A stretch of DNA of 64,000 nt from Cognatiluteimonas profundi (GTDB lineage: Bacteria > Pseudomonadota > Gammaproteobacteria > Xanthomonadales > Xanthomonadaceae), in the NCBI RefSeq assembly GCF_009792795.1, contig NZ_VKHQ01000003.1:673601-737600 (forward strand), given 5' to 3'. A program made the position numbers and the translations under genes. This document shows positions 46,847 through 56,786 of this stretch, piece by piece; positions within the stretch are counted from its first letter, which is position 1, and each line of letters opens with the position of its first letter. The notes under the pieces were generated by a model. The model saw nothing but the letters and a program-made list of their open reading frames with translations, was not told the origin of the DNA and did not search any database.

Positions 46847-47806
46847 ATGAATCCGAACTACCTCGATTTCGAGCAGCCCATCGCCGATCTGGAAGCGAAA
46901 ATCCAGGAACTGCGACATGCCAGCCACGGTTCCGCGGTCAACGTGGACGCCGAAGTGCATGCCTTGCAGAACAAGCTGCGGCAGCGGACGGCGCACATTT
47001 TCCGCGACCTGACGCCATGGCAGGTGTCGCAACTGGCACGGCATCCGGCCCGTCCCTACACCTACGACTACATCCGGGTGATCTGCGACGAGTTCCAGGA
47101 ACTGGCCGGTGACCGTGCCTTCGCCGATGACGCCGCCATCGTCGGCGGCCTGGCCCGCATCGACGGCCGCAGCGTGATGATCATCGGCCACGAGAAAGGC
47201 CGCGACACCAAGAGCAAGATCCGCCGCAATTTCGGCATGCCGCGGCCGGAGGGCTACCGCAAGGCGTTGCGGTTGATGAAGATGGGCGAGCGCTTCGGCC
47301 TGCCCATCCTGACGTTCATCGACACGCCGGGCGCCTATCCCGGCGTCGGCGCCGAAGAGCGCGGCCAGTCCGAAGCGATCGCCCGCAACCTGCTGGAAAT
47401 GTCGGAACTGAAAGTGCCGGTGATCTGCACCGTCATCGGCGAAGGCGGCTCCGGCGGCGCGCTGGCGATCGGCGTCGGCGATCGCACGCTGATGCTCGAA
47501 TACAGCACCTACTCGGTCATCACGCCCGAAGGTTGCGCGTCGATCCTGTGGAAGTCCGCCGACAAATCCAAGGATGCCGCCGAGCAGATGGGCATCACCG
47601 CCAAACGCCTGCTCGGCCTCGGCCTGATCGACAAGCTGATCCGCGAACCGATCGGTGGCGCGCATCGCAATCCGACACAGATGGCGAAGCGCCTGAAGGC
47701 CGTGCTGCTGAATGAGCTCGACGCGCTCGCGCACCGCCCCACCGACGAACTGCTGCAGCGCCGTTACGAGCGCCTGCGCGGTTACGGCGCCTACGAGGCG
47801 GCGTAA
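46847..47806 (+). CDS. accA: Acetyl-CoA carboxylase carboxyltransferase subunit alpha
   Basis: A 319-residue crotonase-fold subunit that, with AccD, transfers carboxyl from biotin to acetyl-CoA to give malonyl-CoA for fatty-acid synthesis. [50 protein letters not shown] and [15 protein letters not shown] (oxyanion site) match the E. coli enzyme, which is also 319 residues long. It follows dnaE, as in E. coli. tilS begins 11 nt downstream. Malonyl-CoA from this enzyme would also feed the ACP/KAS cluster. Confidence 0.97.
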   Translation: MNPNYLDFEQPIADLEAKIQELRHASHGSAVNVDAEVHALQNKLRQRTAHIFRDLTPWQVSQLARHPARPYTYDYIRVICDEFQELAGDRAFADDAAIVGGLARIDGRSVMIIGHEKGRDTKSKIRRNFGMPRPEGYRKALRLMKMGERFGLPILTFIDTPGAYPGVGAEERGQSEAIARNLLEMSELKVPVICTVIGEGGSGGALAIGVGDRTLMLEYSTYSVITPEGCASILWKSADKSKDAAEQMGITAKRLLGLGLIDKLIREPIGGAHRNPTQMAKRLKAVLLNELDALAHRPTDELLQRRYERLRGYGAYEAA

Positions 47807-47817
47807 GTCGCAGCGCG

Positions 47818-49113
47818 GTGCTCGCGCTCCCCCACATTCCCGCCGCCGGCGCCGGCCGACCGCTGCTGGTCGGCCTGAGCGGCGGCCTGGATTCCACCGT
47901 CCTGCTGCAGCTGCTGGCGGCGTCCAGTGATGCCAGGGCGCGTGGGCTGCGCGCGCTGCACGTCCACCACGGCCTGCATCCGGGTGCCGACACCTGGGCC
48001 GCGCTGTGCCAGCAGCTATGCGATGACCTTGGCATCGAGCTGACGATCATCCGCGCGCAGGTGCGACGCGATGGCGGGGAGGGCCTCGAGGCAGCCGCGC
48101 GCCACGCCCGTTACGCGGCCTTCGACGCCGCCATGCGCGACGACGATGTCCTGGTCCTCGCCCATCACCGCGATGACCAGGCGGAAACCTTCCTGTTGCG
48201 CGCACTACGCGCATCCGGACCCGATGGCCTGGCAGCCATGCGCGCCTGGCGTACGTTCGGCCGTGGCTGGTTGTGGCGACCGCTGCTCGAAGTGCCGCGT
48301 CCTGAACTGCTGCGCCATGCGCAACAACACGGGCTGCAATGGATCGATGACGCCTCCAACGCCGATACCGCGTTCGATCGCAACTTCCTGCGGCACCGCG
48401 TGCTGCCGCTGCTGCGCGAACGCTGGGCCAGCGCCGATGCGGCGCTCGCACGCAGCGCGGAGTTGTGCGCGCAGGCTGCCGACCTGCTGGACGAGGAAGA
48501 TGTTGCCGCACTGGCAGGGGTGCGGGATGGCGATGGCCATCGACTCGACGTGCCGCGATTGCTGCTGCTGGGGAAGGCGCGACGGGCGCGCGTCCTGCGA
48601 CGCTGGATCGCGGGCCTGGCGCTCGCACCGCTGCCGGCGCAGGCCATTGCCCGCATTGAATCGGAGTTGCTGCGCGCCGCGCCCGATGCACAGCCGCAGG
48701 TCGAATGGTCCGGCGCATGGATCCGGCGCTGGCGCTCGGCCTTGCACGCGGGCCGCCGGCAGGTTCCCTGGCCAGACGCCTGGATGGTGGAATGGGACGG
48801 GAGTCAGCCGCTGCGACTTCCCGATGACGGATCGCTGCACCTGGATGGCGCACCTGCATTCGATGCACCGATGCGTGTCCGCGCACGCCAGGGCGGTGAG
48901 CGCATCACCCTGCCCGGCCGCGCGCATTCGCACTCGCTCAAGCATGTACTGCAGGCCTGTGACGTGCCGCCATGGCAGCGCGCGCAGCTGCCGTTGCTGT
49001 TTGCCGCCGATGGCGGACTGCTGGCGGCGGGAGACAGCATCATGTCCGCTGCCATGGCGGCGTGGCTGCATGAACGTGGCGCGCACTTGCGGCACGTCGC
49101 GGGCAACGATTGA
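47818..49113 (+). CDS. tilS: tRNA(Ile)-lysidine synthase
   Basis: A 431-residue N-type ATP pyrophosphatase that converts C34 of tRNA-Ile(CAU) to lysidine, changing decoding from AUG to AUA. The PP-loop is SGGLDST at 21-27, followed by [17 protein letters not shown] and [18 protein letters not shown]. The conserved [26 protein letters not shown] lies before the substrate-binding and C-terminal domains. The start is GTG at 47818, 11 nt after accA, without a strong ribosome-binding site. Confidence 0.94.
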   Translation: MLALPHIPAAGAGRPLLVGLSGGLDSTVLLQLLAASSDARARGLRALHVHHGLHPGADTWAALCQQLCDDLGIELTIIRAQVRRDGGEGLEAAARHARYAAFDAAMRDDDVLVLAHHRDDQAETFLLRALRASGPDGLAAMRAWRTFGRGWLWRPLLEVPRPELLRHAQQHGLQWIDDASNADTAFDRNFLRHRVLPLLRERWASADAALARSAELCAQAADLLDEEDVAALAGVRDGDGHRLDVPRLLLLGKARRARVLRRWIAGLALAPLPAQAIARIESELLRAAPDAQPQVEWSGAWIRRWRSALHAGRRQVPWPDAWMVEWDGSQPLRLPDDGSLHLDGAPAFDAPMRVRARQGGERITLPGRAHSHSLKHVLQACDVPPWQRAQLPLLFAADGGLLAAGDSIMSAAMAAWLHERGAHLRHVAGND

Positions 49114-49144
49114 CCCTCCCGGCCCTGCGCCGCACACTTCGCCC

Positions 49145-49417
49145 ATGGCGCGCAAACCCGCATCGGATCCGTCCCCCGTCGCCGACTTCGAGGCGTCGCT
49201 CGACCAGCTCGAGCAACTGGTCGAGAAGATGGAACACGGCGAATTGAGCCTCGAAGAGTCGCTCGCCGCGTACGAGCGCGGCGTCGGGCTGTACCGTCGG
49301 TGCCAGACCGCACTGGAACAGGCCGAGTTGCGCGTACGCCTGCTCAGCGATCCCGGCAACGCGGATAGTGCGGAGCCGTTTCCGGACAGTGCGTCGCCTT
49401 CGGGTCCCGATGCCTGA
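49145..49417 (+). CDS. xseB: Exodeoxyribonuclease VII small subunit
   Basis: A 90-residue protein with the XseB helical core [20 protein letters not shown] followed by [19 protein letters not shown], which matches the family closely. Several small subunits bind one XseA to form ExoVII, a single-strand exonuclease. The last 20 residues are a Ser/Pro/Asp-rich tail. The ATG lies 31 nt after tilS. The stop lies 5 nt inside ispA (8-nt overlap), so xseB and ispA are translationally linked, as in many gammaproteobacteria. xseA is not in the window. Confidence 0.93.
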   Translation: MARKPASDPSPVADFEASLDQLEQLVEKMEHGELSLEESLAAYERGVGLYRRCQTALEQAELRVRLLSDPGNADSAEPFPDSASPSGPDA

Positions 49418-50300
49418 TTCGGCGGGCGTCGAAGCGTCCCACGCGCGCTGGCGCGCCAGGGTCCAGCAAACGCTGGAACGCGCGCTTCCCGAACCGCAGG
49501 ACGAACCGCGACGCCTCCAGGCCGCGATGCGACATGCCGTGCTGGATGGCGGCAAGCGCATGCGACCGTTGCTGGTGTATGCGACGGGAGCGACATTGGG
49601 TTGCGACGACGCCATGCTCGACGCTCCCGCCGCCGCCGTCGAGTTGATCCATGCGTATTCGCTCGTGCATGACGATCTGCCGGCGATGGACGACGACGCG
49701 CTGCGTCGCGGCAAGCCGACCGTGCACGTCGCATTCGACGAGGCGACCGCGATCCTGGCTGGCGATGCGCTGCAGTCGTTGGCATTCGAGTTGCTGGTCC
49801 AGGCTCCCGCGGCGCCTGACGTTCGCCTGGCCATGCTGCATGAGCTGGCCGTCGCCGCGGGCGTGCGCGGCATGTGCGGTGGCCAGGCACTCGACATCGA
49901 CGCGACCGGGCGACAGATCAGCCTCGCGGCACTGCAGCGCCTGCATGCCCTGAAGACCGGTGCGCTGCTGCGGGCGGCAGTGCGCATCGGAGCCATCGCG
50001 GCCGGCGTCGACGCCGTCGCCATGGCACGGCTGGATGCATTCGCCGATGCGCTCGGGCTGGCCTTCCAGATCCGCGACGACCTGCTCGACATCGAAGGCG
50101 ACAGCGCCACGCTCGGCAAGACCGCGGGCAAGGATCGCGCGCAGGACAAGGCAACCTTCCCGGCGCTGCTGGGCGTGGAGGCGTCACGCAGGCGCCTGGA
50201 CGAGCTCGCGGTGGCGATGTCGGAGGCGCTGGAGCCGTTCGGTGCCGGCGCCGCATCCCTGGCCGCGCTCGGGCGTCGGGCGATCGCACGCGATCACTGA
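49410..50300 (+). CDS. ispA: Farnesyl diphosphate synthase (trans-prenyltransferase)
   Basis: A 296-residue isoprenyl synthase with both aspartate-rich motifs: [16 protein letters not shown] (first) and [13 protein letters not shown] (second). [14 protein letters not shown] and [11 protein letters not shown] are further signatures. The two-residue insertion in the first motif (DDxxxxD) is typical of bacterial farnesyl diphosphate synthase. It makes FPP from IPP and DMAPP, the primer for UppS encoded at 28.6 kb. dxs, often the next gene, is absent here. Confidence 0.93.
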   Translation: MPDSAGVEASHARWRARVQQTLERALPEPQDEPRRLQAAMRHAVLDGGKRMRPLLVYATGATLGCDDAMLDAPAAAVELIHAYSLVHDDLPAMDDDALRRGKPTVHVAFDEATAILAGDALQSLAFELLVQAPAAPDVRLAMLHELAVAAGVRGMCGGQALDIDATGRQISLAALQRLHALKTGALLRAAVRIGAIAAGVDAVAMARLDAFADALGLAFQIRDDLLDIEGDSATLGKTAGKDRAQDKATFPALLGVEASRRRLDELAVAMSEALEPFGAGAASLAALGRRAIARDH

Positions 50301-50306
50301 GCGCGC

Positions 50307-50340
50307 TTGACACCCGAGCATCGCGGCAAGGATGCTCGGG
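50307..50340 (+). other. TTGACA box and perfect hairpin upstream of CHASE2 gene
   Basis: TTGACA at 50307-50312 is an exact -35 hexamer. It abuts a 10-bp perfect inverted repeat, CCCGAGCATC (50313-50322) with GATGCTCGGG (50331-50340), 8-nt loop. A weak -10-like GATGCT would fall inside the right arm. The repeat may be an operator overlapping a promoter, or an RNA hairpin after ispA; no U-tract follows. Confidence 0.45.
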
Positions 50341-50401
50341 ACGCAGGCTCCGCAGCCCGTCGGTGCTGTTCCTGGGGTGAACGCGCGCAATTGGGGGTTC
50401 G

Positions 50402-52273
50402 ATGCGCAAGCCATGGCGTGAGCGGGTGCTGTCGCGGCTGGAGGCGGGCTTCGCCTGGCTGGGCCACACCTTCGTCACCCGCTGGGGCGCGTTCGAGCGC
50501 GGCTACCGGCGGCCGTACGCGCGCGTCGCATTGCGGCTGCGGTTCGCCTTCTACCCGTTGCTGGCGCTGGTGGCGCTGGGATGGCTGGCCTGGGACTGGA
50601 ACCACGGCCGCAGCCTGGCGGCGGCGGAAGACGCGATCTTCGACCAGGTCATCAGCCTGCGTCCGTGGGAACCGAAACCGTCGGGACAAGTCGCCGTCGT
50701 CGAGATCGACGACTGCTCGATCGAGCATTTCCGCTCGCTCGGCGAAGGCGGATGGCCATGGAGCCGCCAGCGGCACGCCGACCTGCTCGACGCACTCGAC
50801 CGCGCGGGCGTGCGCGCCGTCGGCTACGACGTGCAGTTCGTCGATCGCTCCAGCAGGGATCCCATGGGCGACGACACGCTGGAGGCAATCGCCAAGGGCG
50901 GCGGTGGTCGATTCCTGTTCGGATCCACGCGCGTGCCTTCCGGGTTCGACGATGCCGGCAGCGTGACTCCGGCCTCCCAGGCGCCAGGTGCGTTCGCATT
51001 GACCCGGCAACCGGCCCGGCCCGGCCCCGGCGTGACCCTGCTGTTGCCTTACGGCGACTCGATGTCGCGTTACAGCGCCCTGCTCGACGTCGGCCGCGGC
51101 GCCGACGGCGTGTTGCGCGACGTGCCGCTGCGCGAGGAAGTCGGCGACTGGGCGCTTCCATCGATGTCCCTGCGCCTGGCGGCGACCGCCAGCGGGCGCG
51201 CCTTGGCCTCGTATCCCGCATCGGTCCGGGTGAACTGGCGCTCGCACAGCCAGTTGCCTTACATCAGCGCTGCGGACCTGATCGAAGGCCGCGCTGTCTG
51301 CGATCGCGCGCATGCCATCCCCGACCTGCGTGGCCGCGTCGTGCTGATCGGCTACACCGCCGCCGGACTCAACGATGCCAAGCCGACGCCGGTCAACGCG
51401 ACCATGCCCGGCGTCGAGGTACACGCCGAAGCCGTCGAGGCGCTGCTGTCGGGCAGCGCGATCTGGATGCCGCCGGCTGGCTTCAAATACCTGCTGGCGG
51501 CGGCGCTCGTGCTGCTCAGTGGCTTCGTCTTCTTCCGCGGCGAACCCGCGTGGGAGATCGACCAGGTCTTCGTCGCCAGCAACCTGCTGCTGGTGGCGCT
51601 TGCCTTCGTCGGGCTGACCGCGTTCGGCGTGTTCTTCGACATCTTCGCCGCGCTGGGTTTCGTCAGTGTGTGCTTCGGCCTGTGCCGCGCCTATGCGGCG
51701 ACACAGCGTGGCCGCGCGGTGGGCAACGACGACTACCGGCCGCAATTCGATCCCGACCACGATCGCTGGCTGGCGCTGGCGAAACTGCGTTTCGTCCCCG
51801 ACCCGGGCCTGGATGAGCGTGCACTGTCGCGCCGCATCCGCGAATACCGCCGGCGCCTGCGTCGCTTCCTCTACAGCGGCACCGAGGCGACGGCGCTGGA
51901 AGGCGTCGTCGAATACAAGAGCTGGCTGTGGGAATCGCTCAACGACGTGACCGTGCTGATGTGGGGCGGCGCCGAACGCGACGTCGTCGCCGCGACTGCG
52001 CAGCGCGAGTTGGAATCGCTGCGCGCGCATCTTGCCGGACACGATGACGTGCTGCCTGACGACGGCAGTGTCCGCGTGGCAAGCCTGATCAGCGTCGCGG
52101 TCGCCGTCGATGAATCCACGGCGCAGACCCGCGCACGCGTCTGCGCGGTGCTGGGACGGCTGTTGGCGAGTACCGACGAGAGGCCACTGTCCGCGCACGA
52201 TTCCTTCTCCGCCGACGATGTTGCCCAGGCCATGGTGGTGCCCTCGTCCACCACGGCCATCGACGCACAGTGA
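50402..52273 (+). CDS. CHASE2-domain membrane sensor without recognised output domain
   Basis: A 623-residue inner-membrane protein. One helix (about 48-65) leads into a periplasmic CHASE2 domain (about 70-360; VVEIDDCSIEHFRSLGEGGWPWSR and GRVVLIGYTAAGLNDAKPTPV are its ends). Three closely spaced helices (about 362-382, 390-410, 412-430) follow, the standard CHASE2 arrangement. Usually a cyclase, kinase or GGDEF domain follows. Here the last 190 residues are cytoplasmic, charged, and lack any catalytic motif that I recognise (no GG(D/E)EF, H-box or cyclase signature). It may signal by protein contact. The M48 protease gene lies 112 nt downstream. Confidence 0.82.
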   Translation: MRKPWRERVLSRLEAGFAWLGHTFVTRWGAFERGYRRPYARVALRLRFAFYPLLALVALGWLAWDWNHGRSLAAAEDAIFDQVISLRPWEPKPSGQVAVVEIDDCSIEHFRSLGEGGWPWSRQRHADLLDALDRAGVRAVGYDVQFVDRSSRDPMGDDTLEAIAKGGGGRFLFGSTRVPSGFDDAGSVTPASQAPGAFALTRQPARPGPGVTLLLPYGDSMSRYSALLDVGRGADGVLRDVPLREEVGDWALPSMSLRLAATASGRALASYPASVRVNWRSHSQLPYISAADLIEGRAVCDRAHAIPDLRGRVVLIGYTAAGLNDAKPTPVNATMPGVEVHAEAVEALLSGSAIWMPPAGFKYLLAAALVLLSGFVFFRGEPAWEIDQVFVASNLLLVALAFVGLTAFGVFFDIFAALGFVSVCFGLCRAYAATQRGRAVGNDDYRPQFDPDHDRWLALAKLRFVPDPGLDERALSRRIREYRRRLRRFLYSGTEATALEGVVEYKSWLWESLNDVTVLMWGGAERDVVAATAQRELESLRAHLAGHDDVLPDDGSVRVASLISVAVAVDESTAQTRARVCAVLGRLLASTDERPLSAHDSFSADDVAQAMVVPSSTTAIDAQ

Positions 52274-52385
52274 GCGAGTCGCATCCGATGCCGTCTGGTG
52301 GATTGACAGCAGTCCGATTGGCCCCACCCGGGCGCGGTTGACGTAATCATCCTTTGACGGACACACCTGTCGCTGGAGATCGGAC

Positions 52386-53738
52386 ATGCATGGTTCACCC
52401 ACCCACTGGCTGGCGTCGGCGTTGTCGCTGGCAGTCGTACTCGGCGCAGCCGGAACCGCGGTGGCTGCCTCGATGGCCGCCGTCGCATCCAGGCCGTCCG
52501 TCGCGGTGCATAGCGCACCCAGCTTCAGCTCACCGCAGCTGACGACGCTGCAGCGCAATGCCCCGCTGAGCGTCGCGGGACAGGAGGGACTCTGGTTCCG
52601 TGTCGAATTGCCCGCCGGCAAGTCCGGCTATGTCCGCGTCAATGACGTCCGCATGGCCTACGCCGGCAAGGAAGACGCCTCGGCCAACGTCCGCGCGCTG
52701 TTCACCGGGAAAGCCGGCAAGGGCCGCGTGACCGAGACGGCCGGCGTGCGTGGCCTGGACGAGAGCGACCTGAAGTCGGCCGGCTTCGATGCCGCGCAGC
52801 TGGCCAGGCTCGAGTCCTATCGATTGACGCCCCAGGCGGCAGCGGCGCAGGCGCATCAGTCCGGACTGGAAGACACCGCGGTCGCCTATGCGGGCGAAGC
52901 GAAGGCCGTGGCAGCGAGCGCGCAGGGCCAGGCCAGCCAGGCGCAGAAACGCAGCGGCTTCTCCATCGCGCGCAGCCTGCTGTCGCAGATCGGCGTGGGG
53001 TCGGTCGCCGATTCGGCACTGGGAGTCGCGAGCACGGCCGCCGGCAAGTCGGAAGCCGAACAGACCGCTGAGGAACTGGCGCTCGGACCGGAAATCGCCG
53101 GTCGCATCCTTGGTGCGGCGCCGCTGGTCCATGACGACGCGGCGCAGCGACGGGTCAACCGCATCGGTCGCTGGATGGCATCCCATTCGTCGCGTCCGGA
53201 CCTGCCGTGGACGTTCGGCGTCATCGACACCTCTGAAATCAATGCGTTCGCAGCGCCCGGTGGCTACGTGCTGCTCACGCGCGGCATGTACGAGCTGCTG
53301 GCCAACGACGGCGAGGTCGCCGGCGTGCTCGGCCACGAGATCAGCCACGTCGTGCAGCGCGACCATTACAACGTCATCCACAAGCAGGAGATGACGTCGG
53401 CCACGGAGGACGCGGTCGCCAGCCACGTCAGCGTCGGCGGCGGAGTGGCCGGCAGCATGGCCAAGGATTACGTGCGACGCCACGGTGCGGCGGTCATGCT
53501 CACCAGCCTGGACCGCAGCGCCGAATACCGCTCGGACGAAGCAGCGGAAATCTACCTCGCGCGATCGGGCTACAACCCGCTGTCGCTGTACGCCGTGCTG
53601 CAGAAGATGACGGCGCTGGGCAAGGCATCCGCGAGCCTTGCGCAGCTGTACAAGACGCACCCGCCGCTGGCCGACCGGCTTGACCGGATCGACCAGCGGG
53701 GTTTCGCGGGACTGCAGCCCTACACGCAGCGCAACTAG
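52386..53738 (+). CDS. Periplasmic M48 metalloprotease with N-terminal SH3 domain
   Basis: A 450-residue secreted protein. Residues 1-28 are a signal peptide. A bacterial SH3-like domain covers about 36-92 (VAVHSAPSFSSPQLTTLQRN, GLWFRVELPAGKSGYVRVND), followed by a linker of low complexity. The M48 protease domain starts near 235; its zinc motif is HEISH at 317-321 with the third ligand in EYRSDEAAE. The order of domains suggests a cell-wall-associated relative of BepA/LoiP. GGAG lies 8 nt before the ATG. The gene follows the CHASE2 sensor on the same strand and may be its partner. Confidence 0.87.
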   Translation: MHGSPTHWLASALSLAVVLGAAGTAVAASMAAVASRPSVAVHSAPSFSSPQLTTLQRNAPLSVAGQEGLWFRVELPAGKSGYVRVNDVRMAYAGKEDASANVRALFTGKAGKGRVTETAGVRGLDESDLKSAGFDAAQLARLESYRLTPQAAAAQAHQSGLEDTAVAYAGEAKAVAASAQGQASQAQKRSGFSIARSLLSQIGVGSVADSALGVASTAAGKSEAEQTAEELALGPEIAGRILGAAPLVHDDAAQRRVNRIGRWMASHSSRPDLPWTFGVIDTSEINAFAAPGGYVLLTRGMYELLANDGEVAGVLGHEISHVVQRDHYNVIHKQEMTSATEDAVASHVSVGGGVAGSMAKDYVRRHGAAVMLTSLDRSAEYRSDEAAEIYLARSGYNPLSLYAVLQKMTALGKASASLAQLYKTHPPLADRLDRIDQRGFAGLQPYTQRN

Positions 53739-53777
53739 GCGCCTCGTGGCGCGACTTTCGGAGCCCGGCCGCTGCGC

Positions 53778-54239
53778 CTACTTCAGCAGGCGCAGCGTCA
53801 GCGGATAGCGGTAGGACTCGCCATTCAAGGCCTTGACCGTGGCGATGATGCTGCACACCAGCCACGTGACGGCGATCGCGCCGCAGGCGATGACCAGCAC
53901 GATGCCGGCCGGCAACGTGAGGATCAGCCCGATCCCGAGCGTGACCACCGTCGCGCTGAGCAGGACGATGCCCGCAGCGACTGCGATGCACGCATAGATG
54001 AACATGCTGAGATTGAAGTTGATCGCTTCGCGGGCGTGCTCGGTCGCGAATGCGGAATCGTCGCGCTTGGCGAGGTAGACGACACCGGCGCCGAGCACGC
54101 CGGCGACGCCAGCCACCCAGCTGGTCAGCAAGGCAAGTACCAGCGCCGCAATGTGTGCCGATGCCGCCCAGTGGCGTTCGCTGCTGCTCGGTGCGAGCGG
54201 GCTGATGGCGCCGCCAGCGGCTTGTGGGATCTGTTCCAT
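53778..54239 (-). CDS. DUF4870 membrane protein 1
   Basis: A 153-residue protein with a polar N-terminus (about 22 residues) and membrane segments around 25-55, 78-100 and 105-135. The C-terminus NGESYRYPLTLRLLK is the DUF4870 hallmark '(G/N).xYRYP...R.i'. The conserved EHAREAINFNLSM is the second signature. The ATG at 54239 follows GGAGAAACGAC; an earlier in-frame codon at 54305 runs through the terminator-like hairpin and is rejected. The function is unknown. It is one of two neighbouring, diverged copies. Confidence 0.85.
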   Translation of the reverse strand: MEQIPQAAGGAISPLAPSSSERHWAASAHIAALVLALLTSWVAGVAGVLGAGVVYLAKRDDSAFATEHAREAINFNLSMFIYACIAVAAGIVLLSATVVTLGIGLILTLPAGIVLVIACGAIAVTWLVCSIIATVKALNGESYRYPLTLRLLK

Positions 54240-54251
54240 GTCGTTTCTCCG

Positions 54252-54295
54252 GCCGGAAACAAATCCGGCCTGCCCCGATGATGGGGGCAGGCCGG
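54252..54295 (-). terminator. Terminator-like hairpin between the two DUF4870 genes
   Basis: A perfect 12-bp stem (CCGGCCTGCCCC at 54265-54276 with GGGGCAGGCCGG at 54284-54295, 7-nt loop) is followed on the minus strand by ATTTGTTT. This is a likely intrinsic terminator or attenuator after the upstream DUF4870 gene. It lies about 25 nt before the next ATG, so it may set the relative expression of the pair. Confidence 0.7.
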
Positions 54296-54365
54296 CATGG
54301 TGCAAGCCAACTGATGGACTACGTCGCCGGCACTGGGCAGCGGCGGAGCGCCTGTTTGAGCAGGC

Positions 54366-54743
54366 CTACTTGATCAGGCGCAGGGCGAATGGATAGCGGT
54401 AGGCCACGCCCTCGTTCGCCTTGACGCCGGCGAGGATGCAGAAGATCAGGTTCACCACCCAGAGGATGGGCATCAGCAACACGCCAATGGCGATGGCCGT
54501 CAGCACGGTGCAGATCGCGTAGCCGATGGCGACGGTGATCTGGAAGTTCAGCGCTTCCTTGGCCTGGTCGTTGAGGAAGGACTTGTCGGGCTTGTCCTTG
54601 TGGATCAGCCAGACGATCAGCGGCACGATGAAGCTCAGCACGATGCCGGACAGATGGGTCAGCAGCGCCAGCGTCTTGTCCTCCTGCGACGCAGTGCCCG
54701 CCGGCGCGGGCGGCGGCGCGAGTGTTTCGTTGAAATCGCTCAT
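54366..54743 (-). CDS. DUF4870 membrane protein 2
   Basis: A 125-residue protein with a Pro-rich polar N-terminus (about 20 residues), membrane segments around 24-47, 68-90 and 88-108, and the DUF4870 motifs DQAKEALNFQ and AYRYPFALRLIK. It is shorter and more canonical than copy 1. GAGGGGAACCC precedes the ATG. It lies 64 nt after pmbA on the same strand and may be co-transcribed with it. The family function is unknown. Confidence 0.87.
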   Translation of the reverse strand: MSDFNETLAPPPAPAGTASQEDKTLALLTHLSGIVLSFIVPLIVWLIHKDKPDKSFLNDQAKEALNFQITVAIGYAICTVLTAIAIGVLLMPILWVVNLIFCILAGVKANEGVAYRYPFALRLIK

Positions 54744-54807
54744 GGGTTCCCCTCTTCGCGGATGAAGCCGTTTCGGCGGTCCGTCGGACCACCCAGCCCT
54801 AGGAACG

Positions 54808-56196
54808 TCAATCCGTACCGGCGACGGTCATCCTGCCAACGAGGATCGAGCCGGTCCGGATATGCGAGCGCGGGTCCACGTCGCTGCCGACCGCCTCGAT
54901 GGACTGGAACATCGATTTCAGGTTGCCGGCAATGGTGATGCCATCCACCGGGAACACCGGCTTGCCGTCCTCGATCCAGAAACCGGCGGCGCCGCGCGAG
55001 TAGTCGCCCGTCACCGCGTTGACGCCCTGTCCCATCAGTTCGGTGACGAGCAGCCCGCGCCCCATGCCCTGCAGCATCGACGCCAGGTCGCCCGCGTTGG
55101 CCGTCACGTGTAGGTTGTGGACGCCACCGGCATTGGCGGTCGTCTGCAGGCCGAGCTTGCGCGCCGAATAACTGCCGAGCACGTAGCGTTGCAGCACGCC
55201 ACCCGACACCAGCGCGGATTCGCGCGTGGCGACGCCTTCCGCGTCATACGCCGCCGAGCGGAAGCCGCGCGGCAGGAATGGCAGCTCATCGATCGCGAAC
55301 CAGTCCGGGAACAACTGCTTGCCCGCGCTGTCGAGCAGGAAACTCGCCTTGCGGTACAGCGCGCCGCCCGACACCGCACCGAGCAGGTGCCCGACCAGCG
55401 AGCGTGCGATCTCGGCGGAATACAGCACGGGCATTTCGGCGGTCGCGAGCGAGCGCGGTTGCAGCCGCGACACCGCGCGTTCCGCTGCGCGACGTCCGAC
55501 CGCGTTCGCCGGCTCCAGGTCCTCGACGGCCAGCGCCGTCGTGTACCAGCCATCGCGCTGCATGCCGTCGCCACGTCCGGCAATCAACGCGCAGCCGATC
55601 GAATGCTGGGTGCCGTGTTCGCGCCCGACGAACCCATGCGAGTTGGCATACACGCTCAGTGATGCGCTGGTGCCCACCGATGCGCCATCGGAATTCTCGA
55701 CGCGCGCATCGCTGTCGCGACCCGCCGTCTCGCAGGCAAGCGCCAGGTCGATGGCGCGGTCGGGCTCCAGCGCCCATGGATGCCATGCGTCGAAATCGGG
55801 GAAAGATCCCGTCGCCGGCAATTGCGCCATCAAGTCGGGGTCGGCCAGGCCGGCCGCAGGATCGTCTTCGGTATACCGTGCGATGGCGCACGCCTGCTCG
55901 ACGGTCGCATCGAGGCTCTCCTCGCGCAGGTCGCCGGTGCTGGCGCTGCCCTTGCGCTGGCCGAAGTACACGGTGACGGCGAGGCCGCGATCGCGGGTGG
56001 ACTCCACGGTTTCGACCGCGCCCATGCGCACGTTGACGTTGAGCCCGTGTTCCTCGCTGCAGCTCACCTCCGCCTGGCTGGCGCCACGCGAGCGGCAGCG
56101 GCGCAGCAGCTGCTGCGCGATGCCGGCCAGATGGTCCAGGCGCGCGACGCTGTGGTCACCGGCAGGCGCGGATGGAGTCGGGGTGACTGCGTTCAA
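54808..56196 (-). CDS. pmbA: TldE/PmbA metalloprotease subunit
   Basis: A 462-residue TldE subunit that forms a heterodimer with TldD. The complex matures microcin B17 and CcdA-like peptides and cleaves unfolded peptides. Typical stretches are [43 protein letters not shown] and [18 protein letters not shown] near the end. Like other TldE proteins it lacks the HExxxH zinc site found in TldD. The start is TTG at 56196 with AAGGA 7 nt upstream; no ATG or GTG fits. tldD lies on the same strand, separated from it by divergent darP. Confidence 0.92.
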   Translation of the reverse strand: MNAVTPTPSAPAGDHSVARLDHLAGIAQQLLRRCRSRGASQAEVSCSEEHGLNVNVRMGAVETVESTRDRGLAVTVYFGQRKGSASTGDLREESLDATVEQACAIARYTEDDPAAGLADPDLMAQLPATGSFPDFDAWHPWALEPDRAIDLALACETAGRDSDARVENSDGASVGTSASLSVYANSHGFVGREHGTQHSIGCALIAGRGDGMQRDGWYTTALAVEDLEPANAVGRRAAERAVSRLQPRSLATAEMPVLYSAEIARSLVGHLLGAVSGGALYRKASFLLDSAGKQLFPDWFAIDELPFLPRGFRSAAYDAEGVATRESALVSGGVLQRYVLGSYSARKLGLQTTANAGGVHNLHVTANAGDLASMLQGMGRGLLVTELMGQGVNAVTGDYSRGAAGFWIEDGKPVFPVDGITIAGNLKSMFQSIEAVGSDVDPRSHIRTGSILVGRMTVAGTD

Positions 56197-56237
56197 TGCC
56201 TTATCCTTGCATGGGTCGATTTTTGGCAGGAATCCTG

Positions 56238-56786
56238 ATGCGCGGACGCGACGAAGACACCGGCGACTTTTTGGGGCCCAGCCGCAGCGAGCAGCGCCGA
56301 GCCGCGCTGGATGTGCTTGCGCTGGGCCAGCAACTGGCCGCATTGAGCGCCGCGCAGCTGGCGAAGCTGCCGATCCCCGACGACCTGATGCCGCATATCG
56401 TCGACACCCAGCGCATCACCTCGCACGTCGCCCACAAGCGGCAGCTGGCGTTCCTGGCCAAGCAGATGCGACGCGAAGACGACGCCACGCTCGACGCCAT
56501 CCGCGACGCGCTCGATGCCGGCGGCGAAGCCGGTCGCCGCGAGACGGCGTTGCTGCATCGCCTGGAAGGCTGGCGCGACCGCTTGCTGGCCGATGGCGAC
56601 GCGGCCCTGTCCGACCTGCTGGTGGAGTTTCCCGACGCCGATCGCCAGCACCTCAGGCAACTGGCGCGCAACGCGATCGAGGAGCGCAACCGCAACAAGC
56701 CGCCGCATGCATCGCGCGAGTTGTTCCGTGCGCTGCGCGAGTTGCTCGTGGAGCCCAGCGACAATATCGACGACGACGCGTTCTAG
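56238..56786 (+). CDS. darP: Ribosome-associated protein DarP (YjgA)
   Basis: A 182-residue all-helical, highly charged protein. [15 protein letters not shown] and the C-terminal [21 protein letters not shown] followed by REL(F)RALREL match the YjgA/DUF615 family, a late 50S assembly factor. AGGA lies 7 nt before the ATG at 56238; earlier in-frame ATGs at 56196 and 56211 have poorer sites. It diverges from pmbA with only 41 nt between the starts, the same pairing as yjgA-pmbA in E. coli. Confidence 0.92.
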   Translation: MRGRDEDTGDFLGPSRSEQRRAALDVLALGQQLAALSAAQLAKLPIPDDLMPHIVDTQRITSHVAHKRQLAFLAKQMRREDDATLDAIRDALDAGGEAGRRETALLHRLEGWRDRLLADGDAALSDLLVEFPDADRQHLRQLARNAIEERNRNKPPHASRELFRALRELLVEPSDNIDDDAF

